Assembly (NCBI GenBank): GCA_018402725.1
Contig: JAGYII010000001.1
Location: 1-64,000 of the forward strand
DNA: 64,000 nucleotides
Source: Candidatus Izemoplasma sp.
GTDB lineage: Bacteria; Bacillota_I; Bacilli_A; Izemoplasmatales; Izemoplasmataceae
Reading direction: 5' to 3'
In this document: positions 43,587 to 54,056 of the stretch, in pieces
Layout of the letters: the number at the start of each line of letters is the position of its first letter
How positions within the stretch are numbered: position 1 is the first letter of the stretch
Position numbers and translations under genes: made by a program
Notes under the pieces: model-generated
Told to the model about the DNA's origin: nothing
Databases searched by the model: none
What the model saw: the letters and a program-made list of their open reading frames with translations, nothing else

Positions 43587-46580
43587 CCCATTTGCCTCCT
43601 TTAGATGCGACATATAAACCAATTAGCGCCATGCTTGTCGTGATAAAAGTAATCGATTCAAACCAAGGGAAACCCTCAGTATGACTCACTGGTGTATCAA
43701 AGTTTCCAAAATAATAAGGTTCAGTACTTAAAAGGTTAGAAGAGGATTCAAAGACTTGGCCCGCTCTTAAATAATAAGGATACATCATGGTATCGTGGGC
43801 ATTATCAATCATCCGTCCCGATTGAATCGTTTCTCCCGCTCCAAAAGGTGCTGTGAAGTAACCCACCCAGGTATATCCGTCCGGGACATTTAATGGATTG
43901 AGATTACTTAAAGGTTGGTTCGTAGTGATGGAGGCTTCAAATTGTTGCAATGGAGTGATAAATGTCATCGAAGCCACGAGAGGTTGATACACTGCACTGA
44001 GTTCAATGATTGCATCGGTCATGACGAGTTGATCAATGACTTGACCATTTCTAGCCCACCCGATGAACCGGTATCCTAATCGCTCTCTCACCGGTAAAGC
44101 CACCGTACTCTCATAAACAAAACGCTCTGTCAACGCTGAATCATGATCTACAAAGGTGACTGGATAGGAGTTAATTAAGAATCGGGCCTCTAAAGTCAGG
44201 TTTCTTGCGGGCATGACGCCATCTCTAATTCGCGTATTCCCTTCATACCAACCATCAAAAGTGTGTCCTCTTTTTTGGGCGACTGGGAGGGTAAAACTAT
44301 CATTGAGATATAACGTTGTCTCACGAATCGTTCGTCCTTCAGAGACCAAGCGAAGAATTAATTCCACTTTTTCAAATGTCGCAGTTAATGTAATGTTTTC
44401 ACCAGGCATTTTCGTTTGACTGTAAGGCAACCCGTTTAAGGTCCATCCGGTAAAACGGTATCCCGCTTTAGTAGGTGTAGGCAGAGTCATTGGGCTATCA
44501 AATGGGAATTCAAGGTTTGGAACCTCAACACCTTCTGCGATAAAGGAGATGGTGTATAGCTTAGGTTCAAAGACGGCGGCAAATGAGGCCCCATTTAAAG
44601 GAACTTGGAAGCTTCCTTGAATGAGCCCATCTGGGCCTTGCCATCCCTTGAAGATAAAATGGTCTACGTTCATGACAGGTAATTGAATGGTCGACCGGTA
44701 AGTGCCTTGAATAGAAGCAGGGGCCGTACCTTTTTCAGAACTGAATGAGATGGGATAGCTTCTCGCATTAAAACTGGCGACTAAGGTCCGGTTTCCTGAA
44801 GGCATCGTCGTGAAACGAACTGGTCGATTATTTTCTAACCAGCCCCCAAAGGTATAACCCGGTTGATTGATTTGCGGCAATTGGATGGGTAATCCAAAAT
44901 TGGTGGTGATGGTGGTTTGTTCGTTGGTCATGGAGTTAACCAGAGTGAGAGTATAAATAAGGGGAGTCCACGTTGCTGTTAACGTCCGGTTCCCAAGGGG
45001 CATCGTTGTGAAGTTGACCGAAGTATCATTCTCAGTCCATCCATCAAAGCGGAACCCTAACCGAGATGGGTTTGGAAGTTCAATGCTGGATTGGTAATTG
45101 GCGGTGAGGTCACTCACTGCTGATCCCCCATTGGAATCAAAGGATAAGGTGTAGGCGTTGATTTGCCATTTGGCATATAAATTTAAGTTTTGACTTGATC
45201 CACTTGAAATAACACTCACTGCAGTACCCGTTAAATCACTGTTATCAAACCAATTTATGAAAGTGAATCCAACTCTTGATGCTGAATGAAGGGTTAAATT
45301 CGAAGAACTAAATGTAAATTGAATAGGATTGTTTTCATCGTTTGTTCCATCAAATAAATTATGATAAGTAATGTAATAGGGTACTTCACTCCACTTTGCA
45401 TAGAGGGTTGTGGGTGAATGTTCTAGAGCAGGCATGGTCACATGATCAAAAAGAGTATTAAAGGTTTCTTCAAGATACCAACCCTCAAAAAGGTACTCAG
45501 TTAGTGATGGAGGAGTGATCTGAATAGAATTACCAAAATCTGCTGTTAAAGAAGTAATGGCTGAACCAGTAAATGTATTAAATTCTAAGGTATATTGATT
45601 AATATTCCATTGAGCATGTAATGTAATACTTGAACCACTTGTATTTTGTAAATTAGAGATACTTTCTAAATCATTGTATGAAGTTCCACTTCCATCCTCT
45701 TGAGTATTCCAGCCAATAAAGCTATGACCTAACTTTGTAAAGTTATGTTGAGGTAGATTGATTGGTTCATCAAAATTTGCAACGATAGAATTAACAGATC
45801 CAGAATCCGAAGTATTCCCGTTAAAAGTTATGTTATATGTAATCGGAGTCCATTGAGCAACAAGATCAACAATTCCCTCAGGCATTGTAATTGGTAATTC
45901 ATTAAGAATTGCTCCTCCAGAAACCCAGCCATCGAAATTATAGCCCGCACGAGTTATTTGATATTCAGATGCCGAGAGATTTATTGGTGAAATTTCTGTA
46001 CCACTCATTTGAACAATAGAATAATTCACTGAGGCCGGATGTACTTCCTGTTGAGTCGTTGTTTAAGAAGTTTATACTGTTTGCAAAGAAACTAAAACCT
46101 ACATCAACTCTATTTGTGTTGATAATGCTTGAATTCCCATTCACTGTTGTATTATTATTCAAATCGTCGCAATACTGGGGCCTAATCCGTAGTATATCAA
46201 TAGAATTCTATGAATGGGATACTAGAATTAAATGTGTCTTTTAGCTCTGTGAAAATTACCAACTGTTTTGCCCTTTTGGATCCCTTGAGCAATAAGATAC
46301 CCTTTTCCAGCCTCCTAAAGTTACTGGAGGATTTAGTTGGATCGTGCACGTGTATTTATTGTAGTAAAATCTTTTTTAATTACATTTGTTTCAATCAAGT
46401 AAGATGTTTGGTTTTTTAGATTGCTTTTAAGTTCCCAAACGCCCACACAAATGTAGTATTGTTTCGTATGTGGCCATAGATTTCCGTCACATAAATATCT
46501 TGTGTTGAATTGGAAATATTAACCCCGACAAGCCAAAATGAATCAACATCGTTTCCTGTTGCAAACTCCTTTATTTAAAG
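43570..46580 (-). pseudogene. InlB B-repeat adhesin, downstream copy, 5' part broken
   Basis: The intact 3' frame (43570-46029) codes 819 residues of Listeria-Bacteroides (InlB B) repeats, about ten units of 60-75 residues with motifs such as GYRFTGWTLNGLPYSQTKMPGENITL. A C-terminal transmembrane helix follows (FESITFITTSMALIGLYVAS). Coding sense extends upstream by frame change: near 46030-46045 it shifts to DVGFSFFANSINFLNNDSTG (46050-46200), and a further piece VDSFWLVGVNISNSTQDIY lies at about 46430-46575. At least three breaks separate these. No signal peptide was found. The C-terminal half is strongly similar to the neighbouring adhesin. Likely a surface adhesin that is now non-functional or mis-assembled. 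Confidence 0.78.
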
Positions 46581-46836
46581 CAGTACTTCCGATAATTTAA
46601 CTCATAGTTACCTAAAAAAAGCGTTCCAATGGTTAATAAGAACACATTGATAAAAGAAAAGATTTGCTTGAATATTCTAAATATGATGGCTTTCATATTG
46701 AATACCTATTTATCTGATAAGCTAAATGAATTTGATAAATTTCATGAGATATTATACATTAAATCAATTAAAAAATTAAATCTATCAATGAAAAATCTAT
46801 TTTCAAAGGCCCTGTATTCGAACATTCTTATTCAGT
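46581..46836. other. AT-rich gap between the two adhesin genes
   Basis: No convincing gene, terminator or promoter seen. A plus-strand frame of 77 residues (46629-46862) runs across it but has unusual lysine/asparagine-rich composition and lies partly over the end of the upstream adhesin. I read it as non-coding or eroded adhesin leader. Confidence 0.45.
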
Positions 46837-49800
46837 TTAAACTGGGTGATTCGCTTTTTTAGAACCCACATAAATTGTAATGATCGTCACTGAAACCGTG
46901 AAGAAAGATATCAGTTCTAACCAAGGTACCCCAATCGTCTCTTCAACAATAGGCTCAAAATCTCCAAAATAATAAGGGTCGGTACTTAAGCGTCTTGTAG
47001 AAGAATTAAAGGTTTGTCCCGCTCTTAAGTAATAAGGATAAATTCTTAAGCTGTGGGCATCATCCACAGGGAGTCCATCATTAAGGCTATCCCCACCCCC
47101 AAAGGGCTGCGTGAAATACCCTAACCAAACATATTCAGATGGAACGCTTAAAGGGTTTAAACCACTGAGTTCAACATCCGTAGTAATCGACATCTCAAGG
47201 ACTTGCGAGGGAGTCGCAAAAGTGATTTTCAGATTTAGTGGTCTAAAGATAGCGTTTAGTTCAATCGGTTGAGCCGGCATGACGAGACTATCGATCATTT
47301 GACCTTGGTACTGCCAGCCTAAGAAACGGTATCCTGTTTTTTCAAGGATTGGAAGTTGCACAGCGCTGTTAAATTCGGTCCGGATCACTTGCGGTGCTTC
47401 TGAGACATAAGTAACGTTATATGAATTAATCAGTAACCTAGCTTCAAGCGTCATGTTTCTTGCGGGCATCGCTCCGGCTAAGACTCGGGTATTTCCTTCA
47501 TACCATCCCATAAAGGTGTAGCCTAATTTAGCGACGGTTGGTAACGTGAAGGCATCCCCTACAATCAGTCGACTTTCTCTTATAAGTTGGTTATCTGAAA
47601 TTAATCGTAAGGTCACCTCAGCCCGTTCAAACCGGGCTTCTAGAGTTATGTTTTCCCCAGGCATTTGGGTCTGTGTGAAGGGCTCACCATCTAAATACCA
47701 TCCGGTAAATCGATACCCTTCAAGGGTTGGATTGGGAAGGGTAAGGGCTTGATTATATTCAAACTCAAGGGGTGAAATCTGAACCCCCGCAGGACCTGTA
47801 AAACTTAAGGTATAAAGTTTAGGTTCAAAAACCGCATTGAGGGTAGCCCCGTTTAAAGGAACTTCAAAGGAGCCTTGAATGAGTCCACTCGGGCCTTGCC
47901 ATCCTTTAAAGGTGAAATGTTCAGCCGTCAAAATAGGAAGGTTCACTGAAGAACGGTAGGGGGCGCTGATGGCTGCCGGTACGGTGCCAAGTTCACTGCT
48001 AAATGAAATCGTAAAGGATCTTGGATTAAAACTCGCCACTAACGTCCGGTTGCCTAAGGGCATCGTCGTAAACCGGACCGGACGATTATTTTCTAACCAA
48101 CCCCCAAAGAAATAGCCGGGTTCAATGATTTGAGGCATTTGAATCGGGGCATTAAAATCGGCAGTCAACGTGGTTTGTTCATTGGTGATTGAGTTCACAA
48201 AGGTTAACGTATAGGGTAATGCCGTCCAGCGAGCTTCAAGGGTGCGGTTGTTTAAAGGCATGAGCTCGTAATCGACCCTCACCCCATTTTCAAACCAACC
48301 GTCAAAACGATAGCCGGGTCGATTTGCTGAGGGCAGGGTAATATCAGACTCAAAAGGGGCATTTAAAGGATCAATCGTGTTACCGCCGGCGACATCAAAC
48401 GTGAGGGTGTAAGTGATGGGTGCCCAGGTAGCTACCAATGATACCGCCCCGATTTGACCGAGGGGAATATCAGTTACCGCTGTTCCAGAGATATTTTTCC
48501 AGCCGTTAAATTGATACCCTGCAACGGTGGCATTTTGAAAAGTTAATGGGTTTTCAATCGTATAGGTGAGTGGATTAGGATGGCTCATCGTGTAACGAGA
48601 AGAATCGGTATTAAAACGAAGTCCTGCTAGTAAATCGTATTCAATCGGGTAATGAATGACATCCCATATCCCAATCAAATGAAGATCAAAAGTTGTCCCT
48701 TTTTGGACGCTAGTTACGACCGCTCCGGTTACGCTATTTAAACGCCACTCTTTAAAGGTGTAGCCAACAGCATAAGGAATCGCAATCTCAAAATCATCAA
48801 ATTCAGGAGTAAAGGTTTCAAAGAGTAAATCATCTAAGAATATGGTTGTCGTAATGGCACGGTTGGTAAGCACATAGTTAATTTGATACGTAATCGGTAA
48901 AAACTTCGCATAATATGTTTTGGCCCCAAAGTTTCCACTAGAGAGAATGGTAACCGAATTTCCGGTAAAGGTTGCGTTGTCATAATAACCCTCAAAGGTA
49001 AACCCGGCACGAGTGTGCACGGTCAGCGTTTTGGTGTCATCGGTAATATAAGTATCTGAGGCTGTTAATCCTGCCCCAAGAATATACGTAATAGGATGTT
49101 GGATGGGACCCCATTTAGCATAAAGGGTTTGCGTTGAGTCTGTTTTATTTTGGTCCGTGGCGGGATTCGCAAAATTATTTTCGGAATTTTCAAAATACCA
49201 GCCATCAAATTGAAAGCCATCTCTTTGAGGAACCGGTAATAAACTAAAAGCGGCTCCATAACCGACATCAAACGTCACATTACTTTGGCCGTTATTAAAA
49301 ACTAACACCAAAGCGTGGTGATTAACTATCGACGTTTCAGTAACATTAATAGCGCTAGAGGTTGTATATAAATGTTGGAATTCACACAGATAATGCGAAG
49401 TAGAATCATTCCACATTCCAGACGTAGTCATCTCAAGATAATCTTCACCTGAACCGGAATCATTTTGGCTCACCTGAGTTCCATTTGAAACCCTGAAATC
49501 GGAACCCTCATTATTTAACCACTGCCAATTACCTCTAAAACCTCATCAGTACCCCAAGCCAAACGTTTGTATTTGGAAATTTGGTTCGATAAAATCCTAC
49601 TCATCTTGAGAAGTACAGTAGCTAGGTAGCTTCCATAGTTGGCACAGAAATTTCCCTTGCATCGTGCCACGTCATAGTAGTATTCGATTTAAAGAATGCA
49701 CGGGTAGAGGGAATGGCTCTACCATCCTGGTCAAAAATAGTTCCACTGGTAATATATACTTCAAATCCAGGAGAAGAGATATTTGAAGGATACTAGGTTG

Positions 49801-51198
49801 GGTGAAAGTATATTCAAAGGTCCCATTTTCGATCTTCCAATCGAAGAAGGTATAACCCCTCCAAAGAGGGGTCTGCAGGAGAAATCGTATTTTCACTGGT
49901 TTCTTGAAGTGCTGATTGTGAAATATTTAAATGAATAAAACTTAGAGTAAACATTTGCTCTGCTGGTAATGGCTACAGATGCTGAAGCATGGGAACATTG
50001 AAATAAGGGTCAGAATAATAACCCCCAAATTCATAGGTTCGATTCTCAAAAACAACCCTCTCTCCAAGGGTATAATGTCCGTAGTCTTCAACGTTGAAGC
50101 TACTACCACTAATCGCAAGCGACCGGAAGTTATTAAAGGTTTCTAATAACGTAGAACGATCATAGTAGTTAAAACGCGTGGATATTTAAATTTGTGTTTT
50201 GTAGATTACCAGCGATGTCGGTGGCTTGAATTTGAACAATTCCGGATTCATTGATACTAAATTGACCACTTGACCCTTCAACAAGAGTAAAAGAAGAATC
50301 AGGGAAGGTCGTTTATATTTAAGGTGGAAAGCCCTGATTGTAAATCACTGAAGAAAGGTCAATGGAAACTTGTGATTGAGATGACGGAAGGGGTCACAAG
50401 GATAGTAGGTGGGATCACCATCTACACTTAAGGGTTGAGACATCAATACTGGTTGGAGTTATGGGTATTGCTGTAATACATGTTTCTCAACCAAGCATTC
50501 ATGGTTGAGCCCTGGTAGCCGCTGTAACCCCTACATGGAAGCCGTTTTTAGTAAAGGTTTCTGAGACCTCGCTCTGGCTAGGTGTATGTGGCAGGTCTTT
50601 GTGGAGTAGGCAATGCTGGTGGCTGTATTTTTAAATGGTAGACTTTTAAATTCCCTCCGGATGGGGTAAACTCATAGTCGACCCAAATGTGAATCAAACC
50701 ATTGGATTGAAGCGATGCTGAGACTTCTTGTTTTGGCGGACGCCTCCGTTTTGTCTAGTAAACTCTTTGGCCCGACCACCACATGAAGTTGATGCCGAAA
50801 CTTTGAGAACCGGATGCAAATCTTGGCGGATAGCCTTTAGCCCCACCATCCGGCCCAGCCCCATTAATCACGCCTTCAGAAAAGACTAATACAAAGCCAT
50901 CGGCCGCGGTAGAAGATACTTGGAACTGAAAATACGTTGAAAACCCGGAGTCATCTCCACTATTTAATTGGGGTTTATAGCCAATATAGCGGCTCAATCC
51001 GCGGGTGGTGTTTAATAGCTGAATCCCATTTACATCAGGTCCGCTGATAATGAGCCGGTTGTAGTTATTGCTAAAATCAGTTGAATTCATCGTCGTAAAG
51101 TTTTCGGCTAACGGCAAAAAAGTCGTTGAAGAAGCACTCAACGATGGGCTTAAAATTAATACAAAAAACATTACTATTAAACTAAGTATTCTTTTCAT
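46837..51198 (-). pseudogene. Large lectin adhesin (L-type lectin, C-type lectin, InlB B-repeats), many frameshifts
   Basis: From ATG 51198: signal peptide (MKRILSLIVMFFVLILSPSLSA), then an L-type lectin domain (FVLVFSEGVINGAGPDGG). In-frame TAG at 50755-50757 interrupts it; the same frame continues IHIWVDYEFTPSGGNLKVY to about 50580. Other frames then give SETFTKNGFHVGVTAATG (lectin end) and FSINESGIVQIQATDIAGN (HYR/Ig-like, about 50200-50290). A B-repeat-like GYTFFDWKIENG lies near 49830. A C-type lectin domain (about 49390-49720) has WHDAR, NFCANYGSYLATV, GNWQWLNNEGSDFRV and GEDYLEMTTSGMWNDS. The 3' frame to 46837 has about eleven B-repeats and a membrane helix. Breaks concentrate at 49500-50760. 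Likely polysaccharide or cell binding. Confidence 0.8.
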
Positions 51199-51202
51199 AT
51201 AT

Positions 51203-51223
51203 ATATTTACCGTAAATATTATA
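51203..51223 (-). promoter_or_regulatory. Adhesin promoter -10 overlapping a perfect inverted repeat
   Basis: Minus-strand TATAAT (plus 51218-51223) lies only 20 bases before the adhesin ATG (51198). ATATTTAC-C-GTAAATAT (51203-51219) is a perfect 8+8 palindrome covering the expected transcription start. There is no Shine-Dalgarno sequence, so the message would be nearly leaderless. Confidence 0.5.
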
Positions 51224-51281
51224 TGTTAAATTGTGTTAAAAATGTACAGATTTTTTATGATTTGAGAGAGGAGATTATTTC

Positions 51282-51779
51282 ATGAATGAATTATTAATTG
51301 CAGTCCTGGCGCTATTATTTATTGTGGCGTTGATTGTCTTGTATGGTTTTTTTAAAGGGGGCGTTGAAAAAATGTTAGAGCAAGAACGCACCCACAATAC
51401 GATAGAGGCGACCGATCAAGTTGAGGTCACGGTTTTTATTGATTTCTTTCATCAAATTAAACGCGTAGATTCATTGTATTTTAACCGGGATAGACAGTAT
51501 CTCCAGTTTAAAAAAAATAATCGACTGAGTGATCCATTTGCTTGGAGTGATTTAAAAAAAGTAACGTTCAAAACCAACGAAACTATTCTCTTTGAATCTA
51601 ATCCGTCCAATGCTTTTAATCAACTCCATGACATCCTTCAAACTGCAGACATCGATGATCAAGAACTCATTCTCGAATTAACGACTCAAGAAGGCATCCA
51701 TACGATGGCTTTTGAGAGTCCAGAACGGTGTAAAAACGTTATCAATACGCTTCAAACATGGGAATCTACTCTTTTTTGA
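51282..51779 (+). CDS. Membrane-anchored protein of unknown function, 165 residues
   Basis: One N-terminal transmembrane helix (about 3-25, LLIAVLALLFIVALIVLYGFF) followed by a soluble domain of about 135 residues, probably cytoplasmic because of the GG-K-rich border. The soluble part alternates strands and charged helices (YLQFKKNNRLSDPFAWSDLKKVTFK) and vaguely resembles a PH-like fold, which is only an impression. GAGAGGAGA precedes ATG 51282. It is transcribed away from the adhesins; 43 bases separate it from the antiporter gene. No family recognised. Confidence 0.7.
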   Translation: MNELLIAVLALLFIVALIVLYGFFKGGVEKMLEQERTHNTIEATDQVEVTVFIDFFHQIKRVDSLYFNRDRQYLQFKKNNRLSDPFAWSDLKKVTFKTNETILFESNPSNAFNQLHDILQTADIDDQELILELTTQEGIHTMAFESPERCKNVINTLQTWESTLF

Positions 51780-51822
51780 AAATAAGCCTTGAATTATACA
51801 AAAATAGGCGTAAGATATAAGC

Positions 51823-53166
51823 ATGATTAATCTCGCTTATCTAGCCGCTAATACCGTCGCATATGATGTCATCATTTTTTTAGGTTTAACGTTAATCGTT
51901 GGCCTTTTTTTTGGTCGCCTGTTTGAACACTTTAATATTCCTTCGATCACCGGGTATATTGTCGTTGGTTTAGGAATCGGAATTTTAATCCGTTTAGTCG
52001 ATCAAGAGGCCGCGGTTGAAACCTTTAAAATTGTCACGTCCGTAACGATTGGATTGATTGCTTTTAGTATCGGGATGGAACTGGATTTCAAAAAACTCAA
52101 AAGACGCCGAAAAGAAGTGGTCGTGATCACTTTGACTCAGGCTATTTTTGCGGCGTTATTTACCACCATTGCAATGTGGGGATTTGGCTTAGACCTTCAT
52201 ATCGCCCTCATCTTTGGGTCGATTGCGATCGCTACCGAACCTGGGCCTATCTTATCCATTACTAAGAAGTACCGTGCGCATGGCCCTCTAACTGATACCC
52301 TGGTGCCCTTACACGGGGTAGAGGATATGTTTGCGATCCTCTTTTTTGGATTAACGATTGCCTATGCGGTGGCGGTTGAAAGCCAAGTCATTAATGTAGA
52401 GTTGATTGCCCGTCCCTTTTTAGAACTTTTATTTTCATTCTCGATTGGGATTGTGATTGGCCTCATCTTCCATAAAATCATCCAAGTGACTTCATATAAC
52501 GACCCGGATAAAGACTTAGTTGTGATGACCACGGCCATTACGGCCATCATGATTGCGGTTGCGATTGCCAACCGGGGGTTTTACATCGCTGATGTGTATA
52601 TTCACTTATCCCCCATACTACTCCCAATGGTGGTTGGGATTACCTTTGCGAATACCTCCTCTCAAAAAGCCAAACATGAAATCGAACACGTCACCGATTT
52701 ACTATCAGCGCCGCTTATGATTGTTTTCTTCACCGTCATTGGCGCCGAAGTTATCATCTTAGTGTCTGACCCTCTTCCCGGGATTGGGCTTTCAAGAATT
52801 GCCCTTTATGTCGGGGTGTACGTGATCGCTAGAACCATCGCTAAATTGACGGGGTCGTATGTGGGAGCTAAATGGGCCCATTCTGCCCCGGTCATTAAAA
52901 AGTATCTGGGTTTAAGTTTATTGACTCAGGCCCAAGCGGCAATTGGACTTGCGTTTATCGCCCAAGGCAGCTTATCCAATGTTTCAGAGGCCAATTTAAT
53001 CCTCATCGTCATCCTCATCTCCACCGTGATTTATGAACTTTTTGCGCCATTTGCCTTACAGTATGCGATCATCAAAAGCCATGAAGCCGATGAAAATATT
53101 CAAAAAATATTGTACGATCAACATCATCAACCCTTATTTAAATATGGCTTAAAGAAAAAAGAGTGA
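51823..53166 (+). CDS. CPA2-type cation/proton antiporter (NhaP/KefB-like)
   Basis: 447-residue protein with about 12 membrane helices. It has N-terminal GRLFEHFNIPSITGYIVVGLGIG, typical of the Na+/H+ exchanger (PF00999) fold, and the internal IAIATEPGPILSITKKY and PLHGVEDMFAILFFG segments corresponding to the ion-binding crossed helices. No C-terminal RCK/TrkA domain is present, unlike KefB proper. Ion preference (Na+ or K+) cannot be assigned. No clear ribosome-binding site precedes ATG 51823; it may be co-transcribed with the upstream gene. Confidence 0.88.
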   Translation: MINLAYLAANTVAYDVIIFLGLTLIVGLFFGRLFEHFNIPSITGYIVVGLGIGILIRLVDQEAAVETFKIVTSVTIGLIAFSIGMELDFKKLKRRRKEVVVITLTQAIFAALFTTIAMWGFGLDLHIALIFGSIAIATEPGPILSITKKYRAHGPLTDTLVPLHGVEDMFAILFFGLTIAYAVAVESQVINVELIARPFLELLFSFSIGIVIGLIFHKIIQVTSYNDPDKDLVVMTTAITAIMIAVAIANRGFYIADVYIHLSPILLPMVVGITFANTSSQKAKHEIEHVTDLLSAPLMIVFFTVIGAEVIILVSDPLPGIGLSRIALYVGVYVIARTIAKLTGSYVGAKWAHSAPVIKKYLGLSLLTQAQAAIGLAFIAQGSLSNVSEANLILIVILISTVIYELFAPFALQYAIIKSHEADENIQKILYDQHHQPLFKYGLKKKE

Positions 53167-53185
53167 CTCGGTCACTCTTTTTTTT
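53155..53185 (+). terminator. Terminator after the antiporter gene
   Basis: GAGTGAC (53161-53167), TCG loop, GTCACTC (53171-53177), flanked by A-run and T-run. It covers the stop codon. Confidence 0.9.
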
Positions 53186-53243
53186 GTGCTAAAGCCTCAA
53201 AAAAAGGGCCTTAATATGTTAGTCTATTTAAAGGTGAAACGAC

Positions 53244-53882
53244 ATGATTAGAAATCTGATTTATTATTTTTTAGGCTTATTTATTATGCCCTTAGGCATT
53301 GTCTTAATGTACCGGTCTAATTTAGGACCTCCACCTCTAGCGACCTTATCGGTGCATCTTTCAACCTTACTTCCGATCACGTTAGGGACGGCTTCGTTTA
53401 TTTTACAAACGAGCATTATGTTATTGGTAATGGCCGTGAATAAGAAAATCTCGTCCCTTTTGATTTTTGTGGCGGCGACCCTTTTAGGTTTTGGCGTAGA
53501 TTTTTGGGACTTACTGGTTTTAAGAGGGCTTTTTGTAGAGGGACTCCCTTATCAAATCATGACCTTTTTGATGGGTCTATTTTTCTTAACGTTTGGTCAA
53601 AACTTTGTTCGGTATAGTCGTTTTAAAGCTACCCCACTGATTGAATATATGTTTTTATTTCAAAGGCTTTACAAAACCAGCTCCGTCTTACTGGCACGGT
53701 TTTCGGTCGAGTTTTCAATCCTTCTCATCTCTTTAACAGTGGCTTATTTTGGAGGATTAGGACTAGGGGCTATTAGAATTGGGACCTTCTTGATTTTAAT
53801 TGGGTTGCCCTCCGTCATGAAGCTTCAAGATGGCTGGATGCATAATGTTTTCGATAAAAAAAGCCTGCCTAAAGCAAGCTAA
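53244..53882 (+). CDS. YczE/YyaS/YitT-family membrane protein
   Basis: 212 residues with about five hydrophobic helices. The start [29 protein letters not shown] matches the YczE-type pattern (G-G-LG-PW/PP-DxL) and [16 protein letters not shown] is the second conserved segment. Function unknown in the family. Its 3' end overlaps the terminator of the opposing tRNA gene. Confidence 0.8.
   Translation: MIRNLIYYFLGLFIMPLGIVLMYRSNLGPPPLATLSVHLSTLLPITLGTASFILQTSIMLLVMAVNKKISSLLIFVAATLLGFGVDFWDLLVLRGLFVEGLPYQIMTFLMGLFFLTFGQNFVRYSRFKATPLIEYMFLFQRLYKTSSVLLARFSVEFSILLISLTVAYFGGLGLGAIRIGTFLILIGLPSVMKLQDGWMHNVFDKKSLPKAS
53856..53880 (-). terminator. Terminator of tRNA-Pro, inside the YczE gene end
   Basis: On the minus strand AGCTTGC, TTTAG loop, GCAGGCT (one mismatch), then seven T. 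It is coded within the last codons of the convergent YczE-like gene. Confidence 0.7.
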
Positions 53883-53883
53883 A

Positions 53884-53960
53884 TGGTCGGGACGACAGGA
53901 TTTGAACCTGCGACCCCTTGCACCCCATGCAAGTGCGCTACCAAGCTGCGCCACGTCCCG
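53884..53960 (-). tRNA. tRNA-Pro (anticodon GGG)
   Basis: 77 bases on the minus strand. Acceptor CGGGACG pairs with CGTCCCG. D-arm GGCGCAGCTTGGTAGCGC; anticodon stem CTTGC/GCAAG with loop ATGGGGT, placing GGG at positions 34-36. T-loop GGTTCAAATCC and an encoded 3' CCA are present. Confidence 0.95.
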
Positions 53961-54056
53961 CAAAAATAAGTATACACGGCTTTAAAATTATTGCAAGAGT
54001 GTGTCACAAAATGGCGTAAACAGTGATACACTATTAAAAATGTTTAGGAGGCCTTT

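Noticed and set aside
46629-46862. 77-residue plus-strand frame in the gap between adhesins
   Set aside because: Overlaps the end of the minus-strand adhesin, has no clear ribosome-binding site and has low-complexity AT-driven composition.
46837-51198. Diversity-generating retroelement target, because a C-type lectin domain is present
   Set aside because: No reverse transcriptase, no template/variable repeat pair with A-specific differences was seen, and the lectin domain lies in the middle of the protein, not at its C-terminus.
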